Notes under the pieces: generated by a model | Database searches by the model: none | What the model saw: only the letters and a program-made list of their open reading frames with translations | Told to the model about the DNA's origin: nothing | Source of the DNA: Tessaracoccus lapidicaptus | GTDB taxonomy: Bacteria > Actinomycetota > Actinomycetes > Propionibacteriales > Propionibacteriaceae | Assembly (NCBI RefSeq): GCF_001693815.1 | Contig: NZ_MBQD01000008.1 | Location: 1 to 36,296, forward strand | DNA length: 36,296 nt | Direction of reading: 5' to 3' | Position numbers and translations under genes: made by a program | Shown: piece by piece, positions 15,700-24,260 of the stretch | Position numbering within the stretch: the stretch's first letter is position 1 | How the letters are laid out: each line of letters starts with the position of its first letter

Positions 15700-18600
15700 T
15701 GCCCCGTCGCACCGACATTTCCTCGATCATGGTGATCGGCTCCGGCCCTATCGTCATCGGGCAGGCCTGCGAATTCGACTACTCCGGCACGCAGGCCTGC
15801 CGCGTGCTGCGCGAGGAGGGGTTCCGCGTCATCCTGGTCAACTCCAACCCGGCCACCATCATGACCGACCCCGAGTACGCCGACGCCACCTACGTCGAAC
15901 CGATCAGGCCCGAATACCTCGAGCAGATCATCGCCACGGAGCGCCCCGACGCCCTGCTCGCGACCCTTGGCGGACAGACCGCCCTCAACGCCGCCATGAC
16001 CCTGTTCAAGAGCGGAGTGCTGGAGCGCTACGGTGTCGAGCTCATCGGCGCCTCCGTCGACGCCATCGAAAAGGCGGAGAACAGGCTGGAGTTCAACCAG
16101 ATCGTCACCTCACTCAAGGTGCCCGGCGCTGACGCCGGTGTGGCACGCTCGCGAATCTGCCAGGTCATGGACGAAGTCCTTGCCGCCGCGGGGATCCTCG
16201 GATACCCCATCGTGGTCCGGCCGAGCTTCACCATGGGCGGGCTCGGCTCCGGCATCGCCTACAACCAGGAGGAACTGATCCGGATCGCCGGGGCAGGACT
16301 TTCGGCGTCGCCGGTCACCGAGGTGCTGATCGAGGAGTCGATCATCGGCTGGAAAGAGTTCGAACTCGAAGTCATGCGCGACGGATCGGACAACGTCGTG
16401 ATCGTGTGCTCCATCGAGAACCTAGACCCCATGGGCGTGCACACCGGGGACTCCATCACAGTGGCCCCCGCCATGACGCTCACAGACAGGGAGTACCAGG
16501 CCATGCGCGACGTGGCCATCGCGGTGACCAGGGCGGTCGGCGTCGAAACTGGCGGCTGCAACGTCCAGTTCGCACTCAACCCTGTCGACGGGCGGCTGAT
16601 AGTGGTGGAGATGAACCCGCGGGTCTCCCGATCCTCGGCGCTGGCCTCGAAGGCCACCGGCTTCCCGATCGCGAAGATCGCAGCGAAGGTGGCGGTGGGC
16701 TACACCCTCGACGAGATCCTCAACGACATCACCGGCGAGACGCCCGCCTCGTTCGAACCGTCGCTGGATTACGTCGTGGTCAAGTGCCCGCGCTTCGCGT
16801 TCGAGAAGTTCCCAACCGCTGACAGCACCCTCACCACGCACATGAAGTCAGTGGGCGAGGCCATGGCCATCGGCCGAAGCTTCACCGAAGCACTCGGCAA
16901 GGCTCTGCGCTCGCTGGAGGACCCGGCGGCTCTCTTCGACTTCACTCGCCCGATCATCGAGAGCGTGGACGAGCTGCTGCGCCGCATCGCCCGACCGCAC
17001 GACCACCGCCTCGCCCTCATCATGCAGGCGCTTCGTGCCGGCGCCACCTCGGCACAGGTGGTAGAAGCAACCCGGATCGATCCATGGTTCGTCGACCAGC
17101 TGCAGCTGATCCGCGAGACGGCCGACCAGGTGTGCTCGGCCCCAGAGCTGACGGGCGGTCTCATGCGGCTCTCCAAGCGACACGGCCTCTCCGACGATCA
17201 GATCGCCGACCTGCGCAATCTCAGCCCAGACGTTGTCCGTGGCCTCCGCTGGGCGTTCGGCATCCGGCCCGTGTACAAGACGGTCGACACCTGTGCCGCC
17301 GAGTTCGCGGCCCGGACGCCGTACCACTACTCCAGCTACGACGAGGAGACCGAGGTCGAGCCCCGCGCCCGGCCCGCCGTCATTATCCTGGGCAGCGGTC
17401 CCAACCGGATCGGGCAAGGCATCGAGTTCGACTACTCGTGCGTGCACGCGGCCATGGCGTTGCGGGACGCCGGCTACGAGACAGTGATGGTCAACTGCAA
17501 CCCCGAGACGGTCTCGACCGACTACGACACCACCGACCGGCTGTACTTCGAACCCCTGACGCTGGAGGACGTGCTGGAGGTGGTCCATGCCGAGCTCGCG
17601 GCCGGGCCCGTGGCGGGCGTCCTCGTGCAGCTGGGCGGGCAGACGCCGCTCAAGCTCGCACAGGCGCTCAAAGACCGCGGAGTCCACATCGTGGGCACGT
17701 CGCCAGAGGCCATCCACCTGGCGGAGGATCGCGGAGAATTCGGCGCCCTCCTCAGCGCCGCAGGCCTGCTGTCCCCCCAGCACGGCACGGCCGTCTCCGC
17801 CGGACAGGCGCTGGCGGTCGCCCACACGATCGGTTACCCCGTGCTGGTTCGTCCCAGCTACGTGCTGGGCGGGCGCGGCATGGAGATCGTCTACGACGAC
17901 GCCTCACTGGTGAGCTACATCCAACGCGCAACCGAGATCGACCCCTCGCACCCCGTGCTCGTGGACCGGTTTCTCGACGACGCGATCGAGATCGACATCG
18001 ATGCGCTCTTCGACGGGACGGAGCTCTACATCGGCGGCGTGATGGAACACATCGAGGAGGCCGGCATCCACTCCGGCGACTCGGCGTGCACCCTTCCTCC
18101 GATTACCCTCGGTACCGAGACCATCGACCAGATTCGCAGCTCCACCGAGATCATCGCCAAACGGATCGGGGTGAAGGGCCTGATCAACATTCAGTACGCG
18201 CTGCTCGGCGATGTGCTCTACGTGCTTGAGGCCAACCCGCGGTCATCGCGGACCGTGCCCTTCGTCTCGAAAGCCACCGGCACGCCGCTGGCCAAGGCCG
18301 CAGCCCGAATCTCACTCGGCGCGATGATCGCCGAACTCCGCTCAGAGGGAATGCTCCGATCCGGGGGAGACGGCGCGACGGCGCTCGCGTCGGCACCGAT
18401 CGCCGTGAAGGAAGCCGTGTTGCCCTTCAACCGGTTCCGCAGCCCCGAGGGCGTCGGCGTCGATCCGCTGCTCGGCCCGGAGATGAGATCCACAGGCGAG
18501 GTCATGGGGCTCGATGCGGCCTTTGGCCCCGCCTTTGCCAAGAGCCAGGCCGCGTCGTTCTCCGCTCTTCCCACGACTGGGACGGTGTTCGTCTCGGTGG

Positions 18601-19019
18601 CGAATCGCGACAAGCGGCACGCGATCTTCCCGATCAAGAGGCTCGCCGACCTCGGGTTCCGGATCCTGGCCACCGAGGGCACGGCACAGGTGCTGCGTCG
18701 CCACGATGTTGCGGTCACTGTGCTCCGGAAAGCGTCGCAAGGTCCAGGTCCCAACGGTGAGCTGACGGTGGTGCAGGCCATCGCGGCAGGCGAGATCGAC
18801 CTCGTGGTCAACACGCCGCACGGCCACTCGCTCCATGGCAGCCCCCGACAGGACGGCTGGGAGATTCGCGGCGCGGCCATCCGCGCCGGCGTGCCTTGCG
18901 TCACCACGACCCAGGCCCTCGCGGCGTGCGTGCAGGGCGTCGAATCCCTGCGCCAAGGAACCCCGGGGGTGCGTTCGCTGCAGTCCTGGAACGCCGCGAT
19001 TCAAGCTGATCTCCCCTGA
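15699..19019 (+). CDS. carB: Carbamoyl-phosphate synthase, large subunit
   Basis: 1106 residues, normal for CarB, with the two homologous ATP-grasp halves. The first half starts at [30 protein letters not shown], with [13 protein letters not shown] as its nucleotide loop. The second half starts near residue 560 with [21 protein letters not shown] and continues with [17 protein letters not shown]. The allosteric MGS-like domain is C-terminal ([21 protein letters not shown] ... VNTPHG). The enzyme makes carbamoyl phosphate from HCO3-, glutamine ammonia and two ATP for pyrimidine and arginine synthesis. The ATG at 15699 overlaps the carA stop. Last gene of the operon, followed by terminator-like hairpins. 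Confidence 0.97.
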   Translation: MPRRTDISSIMVIGSGPIVIGQACEFDYSGTQACRVLREEGFRVILVNSNPATIMTDPEYADATYVEPIRPEYLEQIIATERPDALLATLGGQTALNAAMTLFKSGVLERYGVELIGASVDAIEKAENRLEFNQIVTSLKVPGADAGVARSRICQVMDEVLAAAGILGYPIVVRPSFTMGGLGSGIAYNQEELIRIAGAGLSASPVTEVLIEESIIGWKEFELEVMRDGSDNVVIVCSIENLDPMGVHTGDSITVAPAMTLTDREYQAMRDVAIAVTRAVGVETGGCNVQFALNPVDGRLIVVEMNPRVSRSSALASKATGFPIAKIAAKVAVGYTLDEILNDITGETPASFEPSLDYVVVKCPRFAFEKFPTADSTLTTHMKSVGEAMAIGRSFTEALGKALRSLEDPAALFDFTRPIIESVDELLRRIARPHDHRLALIMQALRAGATSAQVVEATRIDPWFVDQLQLIRETADQVCSAPELTGGLMRLSKRHGLSDDQIADLRNLSPDVVRGLRWAFGIRPVYKTVDTCAAEFAARTPYHYSSYDEETEVEPRARPAVIILGSGPNRIGQGIEFDYSCVHAAMALRDAGYETVMVNCNPETVSTDYDTTDRLYFEPLTLEDVLEVVHAELAAGPVAGVLVQLGGQTPLKLAQALKDRGVHIVGTSPEAIHLAEDRGEFGALLSAAGLLSPQHGTAVSAGQALAVAHTIGYPVLVRPSYVLGGRGMEIVYDDASLVSYIQRATEIDPSHPVLVDRFLDDAIEIDIDALFDGTELYIGGVMEHIEEAGIHSGDSACTLPPITLGTETIDQIRSSTEIIAKRIGVKGLINIQYALLGDVLYVLEANPRSSRTVPFVSKATGTPLAKAAARISLGAMIAELRSEGMLRSGGDGATALASAPIAVKEAVLPFNRFRSPEGVGVDPLLGPEMRSTGEVMGLDAAFGPAFAKSQAASFSALPTTGTVFVSVANRDKRHAIFPIKRLADLGFRILATEGTAQVLRRHDVAVTVLRKASQGPGPNGELTVVQAIAAGEIDLVVNTPHGHSLHGSPRQDGWEIRGAAIRAGVPCVTTTQALAACVQGVESLRQGTPGVRSLQSWNAAIQADLP

Positions 19020-19038
19020 TCCGTGGCCCGCTCCGTCC

Positions 19039-19116
19039 CAGCGCCACTGGGCAGTGGGGTTGGGCGCTGTGGGGTAGTGCCGGTGAGCGCCACCGGTGGT
19101 CGGGTGACGCTCACCG
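19039..19116. terminator. Two successive hairpins after carB
   Basis: CAGCGCC (19039-19045) pairs with GGCGCTG (19063-19069), and CGGTGAGCG (19081-19089) with CGCTCACCG (19108-19116); both arms are perfect. No U tract follows, as is common for terminators in GC-rich genomes. The second hairpin may instead belong to the IS21 remnant to its right. Confidence 0.5.
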
Positions 19117-19124
19117 GCTGTGGC

Positions 19125-19345
19125 TCATGCGGTGGCGGTGTGTTCGCGCATGTTGGTGCCGCCGGTCTCGATCCTGATGGTGTTGTGGACGACGCGGTTC
19201 ATGATCGCGGCAGCGTGGACACCGGAGCCGAGCCCGTGGTGCCAGTCCTTCTTCGCGTACTGGGTGCAGAACACGGTTCAGACGGCGTCATAGCGGCGCT
19301 CGAGGAGTACCACGAGCATGCTGCGGGTGCTCTCGTCGGGGCAAT
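19125..19345 (-). pseudogene. istB: IS21-family IstB helper protein, C-terminal remnant with internal stop
   Basis: On the minus strand: PDESTRSMLVVLLERRYDAV, a TGA stop (19278-19280), then TVFCTQYAKKDWHHGLGSG, VHAAAIMNRVVHNTIRIETG and NMREHTATA before the stop at 19125. This is the C-terminus of the IstB ATP-binding helper of IS21-family elements (L-ERR-x-STVFCTQ ... IMNRVVHN). The Walker region and the istA transposase are absent. The fragment ends abruptly at about 19341-19346. A second, differently truncated copy in the same orientation is at 26415-26615. Confidence 0.85.
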
Positions 19346-19430
19346 CCGCTGGACCACTGGCTCAACGAGCGACTCGGTGGGTGTCTGTTGCCCGGCCAGC
19401 GATTGACGTGCTGGGCCTGGTTGGCGCCGC

Positions 19431-20300
19431 TCAACTCCCGAAGAGTCTTCCCCAGCCGGGAATCTCAAGGTTGGAGAGCTGCTCCCCGAAGCCAGTGATG
19501 TCCTCTCCTAATCCGGCGACCTGCTCGGTTGCCCCCGCAGCAATATCGCTTGCCCCGCCGGCCAGGTCAGCGGCCCCGGCGGTGAGGTCCTCGAGACCGC
19601 CGGTGAAGCCTTCCAGGTCGATCGAGCCGGCAAGGGCATCAAAATCGACACCCGCGGTCAGGGCTTCGGCGAGGAGCGGGGCGGCGACGGCGCTGATGGC
19701 CGCGCCCCCCGCGACGGCGATCAGGAGCCCTCCTGTCGCACCGGCAGCGGCCACCCCGACCCTCTGCCCGGTCATGGCGGCGCCGGGTCGAGGGGTGCGG
19801 GCGAGGATCCCGGCCAGTAAGCCGGGCCGAGCGGCTTCGGCGCGGGTGGCGGTGCGGGCAAGGTCGGCCGGTTGCGATGTGCGCGGCTGCTCGCCACGAG
19901 GTAATTCGATGCCAAGGCGCGTGTGGAGCTGGTCGCGCTCTGCGGGAGTGAGGCGTGCGAACACGTCTGCATGGATCCGCTCCAGCTGGGTGGGTTCGGC
20001 GGTGCGGAGCAGGTACTCGTAGCGAGCCACCGCGGCACGCTCGGCCGTGTGGTGATCCGGCGGCGGTGGGGTCAGTCCAACCGAACTCGAGGGTGCTGCC
20101 TGGGTCGCGGCGGGCGGTGCGACCGGCGGCTGCGCGGATGCCGCTGCCGTGGGGGCTGGCGCGTTGCCGATGAGCGTGTTCACGGTACCCCGCAGCCTGC
20201 TCTTCCATTCTCGGGGCTCGTTGCCGGGAGCCTGCGCTGGGGCCGGGGTCTTATTGAGAGCCTGGGAAGCCAGGCCGCTGAGGAGGTCGAACAAGTTCAT
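19431..20300 (-). CDS. Conserved actinobacterial protein of unknown function
   Basis: 289 residues. Residues 1-17 (MNLFDLLSGLASQALNK) form an amphipathic start, followed by a Pro/Ala-rich linker to about residue 85. A compact helical motif follows (AAVARYEYLLRTAEPTQLERIHADVFARLTPAERDQLHTRLG, about 89-130), then a Gly/Ala-rich hydrophobic stretch (VGVAAAGATGGLLIAVAGGAAISAVAAPLL, about 183-212) that could be membrane-associated. The C-terminus has loose tandem repeats (DLTAGAADLAGGASDIAAGATEQVAGLGEDITGF). The 'YEYLLRTA.P.QLE..H...F..LTP..R' block occurs in actinobacterial proteins that I recall being labelled 'cation-transporting ATPase' without good reason; I see no ATPase motif. It lies 221 bp downstream of terC on the same strand. 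Confidence 0.7.
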   Translation of the reverse strand: MNLFDLLSGLASQALNKTPAPAQAPGNEPREWKSRLRGTVNTLIGNAPAPTAAASAQPPVAPPAATQAAPSSSVGLTPPPPDHHTAERAAVARYEYLLRTAEPTQLERIHADVFARLTPAERDQLHTRLGIELPRGEQPRTSQPADLARTATRAEAARPGLLAGILARTPRPGAAMTGQRVGVAAAGATGGLLIAVAGGAAISAVAAPLLAEALTAGVDFDALAGSIDLEGFTGGLEDLTAGAADLAGGASDIAAGATEQVAGLGEDITGFGEQLSNLEIPGWGRLFGS

Positions 20301-20521
20301 GAGCGTTCCCTTCGGTGCGGGCGGGTGATGCGGCTATCGGCGGAGCGCGGCGGGTGAGCCGTGCTCCGGTCGTGGCGTCTGGTACTGGGCGGTGGAGTGT
20401 CGTCGACGGTTCGGCCAACCAGTTCTCAGAGCCGGCGGGTTTGCCTTCTCAGACTGGCTGAGGGATGGTGTGTCGGGTCGCCGCGGGTGTGGCTTCTCGA
20501 TCGCAGCGGCAGGTGTCCCGG

Positions 20522-21568
20522 TCAGTCGACGGAGCGATCGTTCCGGCTCCCAGCGGGCACAAGTGCACGGCGGCGGAAGAGCGGCTCGACGGCGGCAAGT
20601 TCCTCGTCGGTGGCGATCCGGAACGCCCCTGCCGCCTCGGCCTGCACTTCGCGTCGGCCTTGGCCGCGGGTGGCGCGGAGGCTTGCGACGATAGACACAG
20701 TGATGATGGTCGCGACGACGGCGAGGCTGATTGTCGTGGGAATGTAGAGCACATCTAGGAGCAGCATCTTGATGCCCACCCAGATCAGGACGAACGAGAG
20801 TCCGATCTTGAGGTAGACGAACCGATGGATCAGGTCCGCGAGGAGGAAGTACATCGCCCGCAGTCCGAGGATCGCGAACGCGTTGGCGGTGAACACCAGG
20901 AACGGTTCGCTGGTCACGGCGAAGATCGCCGGGATCGAGTCCACCGCGAAGATGATGTCCGTGATCTCCACCAGCACCAGCACCGCCAGCAGCGGAGTCG
21001 CCACTGCTAGCCCTGCCTTGCGGATCAGGAACTTCTGGCCGTGGTACGCGTCGGTCATCGGCACGAACCGGCGGAACACCTTGAGGATGCGGGACTTCTC
21101 GGGGTGGACGTGATCGTTGCGGGAGCGGAACATTCGCCACCCGGTGTAGATCAGGAACGCGGCGAAACCGTAGAGTATCCAGGAGAAGTTCTCGATCAAC
21201 GCGGCGCCTGCGGCAATGAAGATCCCGCGGAAGACCAGTGCGCCGAGAACGCCCAGGAACAGCACTCGGTGCTGAAACTCGCGCGGGACCGCGAACGCGG
21301 CGAAGATGATCGCCCAGACGAACACGTTGTCTACGGCGAGGGATTTCTCGATCAGGTACCCGGCGAAATACTGCTGCCCGAACTCGGCCCCCCAAAGCGC
21401 CCACACAAGCACACCGAAGGCGACACCGATCGTCACCCACACAACCGACCAGAGGGCGGCTTCACGCACGCCGATCACGTGGGCTTTGCGGTGGGCGATC
21501 AGGTCCACGGCAAGCATCACCAGGATCACACCCAAGACCGCGAACCACGCCCACCAAGGAACATTCAT
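20522..21568 (-). CDS. TerC/Alx-family integral membrane protein (Mn2+-linked)
   Basis: A protein of about 348 residues with around nine membrane segments and the TerC signatures: LIEKSLAVDNVFVWAIIF (paired acidic residues E-x(5)-D-N) and VEITDIIFAVDSIPAIFAVT (E-x-x-D ... D-S-I-P-A), the inverted repeat that binds the metal. The family exports Mn2+ (Alx/MeeF-type) or supports metal homeostasis at the membrane. I start at MNVPWWAW (ATG 21568), with GGAGG nine bases upstream. The longer frame runs through a Mn2+ riboswitch. The C-terminal tail (RGQGRREVQAEAAGAF...) is cytosolic and variable. Confidence 0.92.
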   Translation of the reverse strand: MNVPWWAWFAVLGVILVMLAVDLIAHRKAHVIGVREAALWSVVWVTIGVAFGVLVWALWGAEFGQQYFAGYLIEKSLAVDNVFVWAIIFAAFAVPREFQHRVLFLGVLGALVFRGIFIAAGAALIENFSWILYGFAAFLIYTGWRMFRSRNDHVHPEKSRILKVFRRFVPMTDAYHGQKFLIRKAGLAVATPLLAVLVLVEITDIIFAVDSIPAIFAVTSEPFLVFTANAFAILGLRAMYFLLADLIHRFVYLKIGLSFVLIWVGIKMLLLDVLYIPTTISLAVVATIITVSIVASLRATRGQGRREVQAEAAGAFRIATDEELAAVEPLFRRRALVPAGSRNDRSVD

Positions 21569-21573
21569 GACAA

Positions 21574-21600
21574 AGACCTCCACGAAATTCGTGAAGGTCT
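21574..21600 (-). promoter_or_regulatory. Ribosome-site hairpin of terC
   Basis: AGACCT-C-CACGAA and TTCGTG-A-AGGTCT (plus-strand reading) form a 12-bp stem with one mismatch. On the mRNA the 3' arm contains the GGAGG that serves the ATG at 21568. The 5' arm contains CTTCACG (21590-21596), which can alternatively pair with CGTGAAG (21705-21711) as P1 of the riboswitch. The two structures exclude each other. Confidence 0.7.
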
Positions 21601-21711
21601 CATCGGCCTTGTCGGCCCTGCGCACCGGATCCCGCGGCGGGACCGTATTGACGATGCGGAGCGAGGATTACTCCCCTTCCCGTCCCATGAAACACGAGAA
21701 GTGTCTTCACG
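21590..21711 (-). ncRNA. yybP-ykoY (Mn2+) riboswitch upstream of terC
   Basis: On the minus strand the conserved blocks of the class appear in order. First is P1 5' strand CGTGAAG, then GGGACGGGAAGGGGAGTAAT (the AAGGGGAGUA core box). A GC-rich arm follows, then the 3' box GGCCGATGAGACC and the P1 3' strand CTTCACG. This class binds Mn2+ and typically controls TerC/Alx-like exporters and some P-type ATPases. Its position 22 bases from the terC start codon and the ribosome-site hairpin suggest that Mn2+ binding forms P1 and frees the GGAGG, turning translation on. Its 5' end lies 10 bp from the transposase-remnant repeat at 21721. Confidence 0.85.
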
Positions 21712-21720
21712 TCAAGTCAG

Positions 21721-21755
21721 CGACGATCATCAGAGATGTCAGCCGCGAAAGGGTG
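21721..21755. repeat. 35-bp imperfect direct repeat, left copy
   Basis: CGACGATCATCAGAGATGTC... matches 22450-22484 in the same orientation with three mismatches over 35 bp. The pair encloses the broken transposase, so they are probably subterminal repeats of that insertion element or duplicated sequence at its ends. Confidence 0.75.
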
Positions 21756-21871
21756 GCCGTTCCTCACACAACTGCAGAGTCGACCCCGAGTGAATGCTGC
21801 CCCCCTGACGCCAAGGCGCTACGGAGTCATCATAGGAGCCCTCAAGCCACGCCGCGACGGCGCCGTCGTGC

Positions 21872-22485
21872 TTGGCCAGCCACTGCGGACCCACCCTGAA
21901 GGGCGAGTTCGCCCGCTCCGTGTCGTTCACCGACGTGGTCACCGGCCCTCGATCAGGCCGTCGACCTGTTCCCGTTCCCGATCCAGGGCCTCGACTGCGA
22001 CAACGGCTCCGAGTTCATCAACCACGACGTCATCAACTGGGCCGGCCAGCGCGACATCTTCTTCACCCGTTCACGGCCCTACCGGAAGAACGACCAGGCC
22101 ACCATCGAAGCCAAGAACAACCACATCGTGCGCCGGCGAGGGTTCTACTACCGCTACGACACCCCCACCGAGCTCGCGCTCCTCAAACCAACTGTGGCCC
22201 CTCGTCGCGGACCGCGGTAACTACTTCATCTCCACGAAGAAACCCGTCGGCTGGGGCGCCGACAAGACCGGACAACGTAAACGGCTCTACGACCGCCCGA
22301 GTCCGCCCCTGGACCCCCTCCTCGGAGCACAGATACTGTCCCCGGCCCAGCAAGCCGACCTGCTGGCACGCCGCGAGCAGCTGAACCTGGCTGAACTCAC
22401 CCGCGACATCACCCGCATCCGAGGGCTCCTGATAGCCGCAGCCAGAGACCGACGATCTTCAGACATGTCAGCCGCGAGAGGGTGA
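21872..22485 (+). pseudogene. DDE (integrase-core) transposase remnant
   Basis: Three pieces of one transposase lie in three frames. HCGPTLKGEFARSVSFTDVV (from about 21872) comes first. Then ALDQAVDLFPFPIQGLDCDN with GSEFINHDV, FFTRSRPYRKNDQATIEAKN and VRRRGFYYRYDTPTELALL. Last is NQLWPLVADRGNYFISTKKP to SDMSAARG at 22485. The D of CDNGSEF and the E of TIEAKNN are two residues of the DDE triad. The first Asp (normally just before AHCG) is absent, and material is deleted between the first two pieces. Dead element, family not resolved; it resembles rve-type transposases common in actinobacteria. Confidence 0.85.
22450..22484. repeat. 35-bp imperfect direct repeat, right copy
   Basis: Partner of 21721-21755, three mismatches. 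It overlaps the end of the transposase reading frame and stops 16 bp before the TTGACA box of the murF promoter. Confidence 0.75.
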
Positions 22486-22500
22486 TTGTGGTGAACCAAT

Positions 22501-22530
22501 TTGACATACGCAACCGAATTCGTGAATACT
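22501..22530 (+). promoter_or_regulatory. murF promoter, probably leaderless
   Basis: A perfect TTGACA (22501-22506), 18 bp, AATACT (22525-22530), then ATG at 22538. The predicted start of transcription is at the A of ATG or one or two bases before it. There is no Shine-Dalgarno sequence. Confidence 0.6.
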
Positions 22531-22537
22531 TGATCGC

Positions 22538-23953
22538 ATGCATGTACTGACCGCCGGCCGGTTGGCCCAGCTTTCGGGGGCCAGGCTCGTCGGCGACCCT
22601 GGCTCTCTCGTCGGACCCGACGTGGTTATCGACTCACGCGCATGCTCCCCCGGCGCCCTCTTTATCGCTCTGCCGGGGGAGCGGGCCGATGGTCACGACT
22701 TCGTAGCGGGTGCGGTCGCGGCTGGCGCCGCGGCCGTCCTCGTGCGCAAGGAACGCCCCATGGCGGTCCCGCAACTTGTGGTGCCTGACCCCCTGGCCGG
22801 GCTGACGGCCCTGGCAAGGGCACTTGTGGAGGAAGCCGTCGCAGCGGGGCTGGTCACCGTCGGCATCACCGGGTCGTCAGGCAAGACCAGTACTAAGGAC
22901 TTGCTGGCCCAGGTGCTGGCGACCGCCGGCCCCACGGTCGCCCCTGTCGGCTCATTGAACAACGAGCTCGGGGTGCCGCTGACGGCCACCCGGCTGGATG
23001 CGGCCACACGGTTCCTGGTCAGCGAGATGGGCGCCCGCCGCAGAGGCCACATCGCCTCCTTGTGCGCGATCGTGACGCCTCACGTCGGCATTGTGCTCAA
23101 CCTCGGCCACGCTCACCTCGGCCAGTTCGGGTCGGTCTCGGCGATCGCGAAGGCAAAGGGCGAACTCGTGGAGGCGCTGCCCGCAGAAGGCTGGGCGGTC
23201 CTGAACGCCGACGATCCGCTCGTCTCAGCGATGGCCGGACGCACCAGCGCCCGGATCGCCACCTTCGCCGTCGGTGCTGCGCCCGGGTGGGGCGACCTGC
23301 GGGTCTGGGCCGAGGAGGTCGGGGCCGCTGACAGGCAACGGCCCACCTTCATGCTCCACGCCAGCGGCGCAGCCAGCGGATGTGCACCAGTGGCGTTGCA
23401 GGTGACCGGAGCCCATCAGGTGGGCAATGCGCTGGCCGCAGCGGCGGCAGCGCTGGGGCAGGGCCTGGACGTTCCCATGGTTGCCCAGGCTCTTGGCAGC
23501 GCGACCGCCCGCTCGCGCTGGCGGATGGAACTCAGCGCTCGTCCGGACGGGGCGCTCGTAATCAACGACGCCTACAACGCCAATCCCGAGTCCATGACTG
23601 CGGCACTGCGCACCCTCGCCTCCCTGCGTAGACCCGGCGGGCGCCTCCTCGCGGTGCTGGGCGACATGCTGGAACTCGGCCCCGGCGCCGCCGCCGCCCA
23701 CATCGAGGTCGGGGCGCTTGCCGCAGCGCTCGGCGTGGACCGGCTGATCGCGATCGGCGCCCATGCCGACGACCTGGTCTCCGGAGCCGGTGGCGTCGAG
23801 ACCATCGTGGCATCGGACAGGGCCGCCGCCTCCGCCGCTGCCGCCGCCTGGCTGAGTCCTGCGGACGTCGTGCTGGTCAAGGCATCAAGGGGCTTGGCTC
23901 TGGAGACCCTGGCCGAACAACTGGCCGCACCGCACAGAGGTGATCGACGATGA
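22538..23953 (+). CDS. murF: UDP-N-acetylmuramoyl-tripeptide--D-alanyl-D-alanine ligase
   Basis: 471 residues with the three Mur-ligase domains. The N-terminal UDP-binding domain contains VVIDSRACSPGALFIALPGE. The central ATPase has GITGSSGKTSTKDLL (P-loop 111-118), NNELGVPLT, SEMGARRRGHI and GHAHLGQFGS. The C-terminal domain has RWRMELS, INDAYNANPESM (a MurF hallmark) and LGDMLELG. It adds D-Ala-D-Ala to UDP-MurNAc-tripeptide in the cytoplasm. It stands alone here, not in a division/cell-wall cluster, so it is either a relocated murF or a second copy. It is preceded by an IS remnant and followed by a convergent gene, with a leaderless promoter. Confidence 0.92.
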   Translation: MHVLTAGRLAQLSGARLVGDPGSLVGPDVVIDSRACSPGALFIALPGERADGHDFVAGAVAAGAAAVLVRKERPMAVPQLVVPDPLAGLTALARALVEEAVAAGLVTVGITGSSGKTSTKDLLAQVLATAGPTVAPVGSLNNELGVPLTATRLDAATRFLVSEMGARRRGHIASLCAIVTPHVGIVLNLGHAHLGQFGSVSAIAKAKGELVEALPAEGWAVLNADDPLVSAMAGRTSARIATFAVGAAPGWGDLRVWAEEVGAADRQRPTFMLHASGAASGCAPVALQVTGAHQVGNALAAAAAALGQGLDVPMVAQALGSATARSRWRMELSARPDGALVINDAYNANPESMTAALRTLASLRRPGGRLLAVLGDMLELGPGAAAAHIEVGALAAALGVDRLIAIGAHADDLVSGAGGVETIVASDRAAASAAAAAWLSPADVVLVKASRGLALETLAEQLAAPHRGDRR

Positions 23954-24058
23954 GGAGCCCGAGCCATCAGCTCGCTGCTGGCCTTCAGCCTCGCACACCT
24001 GGTCAGCTCTACTCCTGTGGGCCCAGCGACTGCTACACGACCAAGGCCCCGAAAACCG

Positions 24059-24092
24059 ACAGCACCTCTGGTTAAACAGCACCTCTGGTTAA
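24059..24092. repeat. Perfect 17-bp tandem duplication
   Basis: ACAGCACCTCTGGTTAA occurs twice head to tail (24059-24075, 24076-24092). Its AT content is higher than that of the surroundings. Purpose unknown. Confidence 0.9.
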
Positions 24093-24211
24093 CCCGAGAA
24101 CATTGAGGGATGGTCCTCTCGCTCACGGTGAAGTAGGCCGCAGCCGCCCAGCAGAATCCTCTTCGAAACCTTCCGGGGCCAATCCCTGCAATGCATCTGC
24201 CGTCGGGGGTC

Positions 24212-24232
24212 CCGTGGCTCGGCGAGCCACGG
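24212..24232. terminator. Hairpin between convergent genes
   Basis: CCGTGGCTC GGC GAGCCACGG: a perfect 9-bp stem with a 3-nt loop. It is located between the ends of murF (plus) and the HAD-HerA gene (minus) and could serve both. No U tract. Confidence 0.6.
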
Positions 24233-24260
24233 CCGGCGCACCCCCCTCGCTGAGCATGCC

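Larger units (their letters stand above)
23954..24260. other. Intergenic region between convergent murF and the HAD-HerA gene
   Basis: Contains no recognisable gene. It holds the 17-bp tandem repeat at 24059-24092 and the hairpin at 24212-24232. Confidence 0.6.

Noticed and set aside
24059-24092. Start of a CRISPR or iteron array
   Set aside because: Only two 17-bp units, directly adjacent and without spacers; no cas or rep gene nearby.
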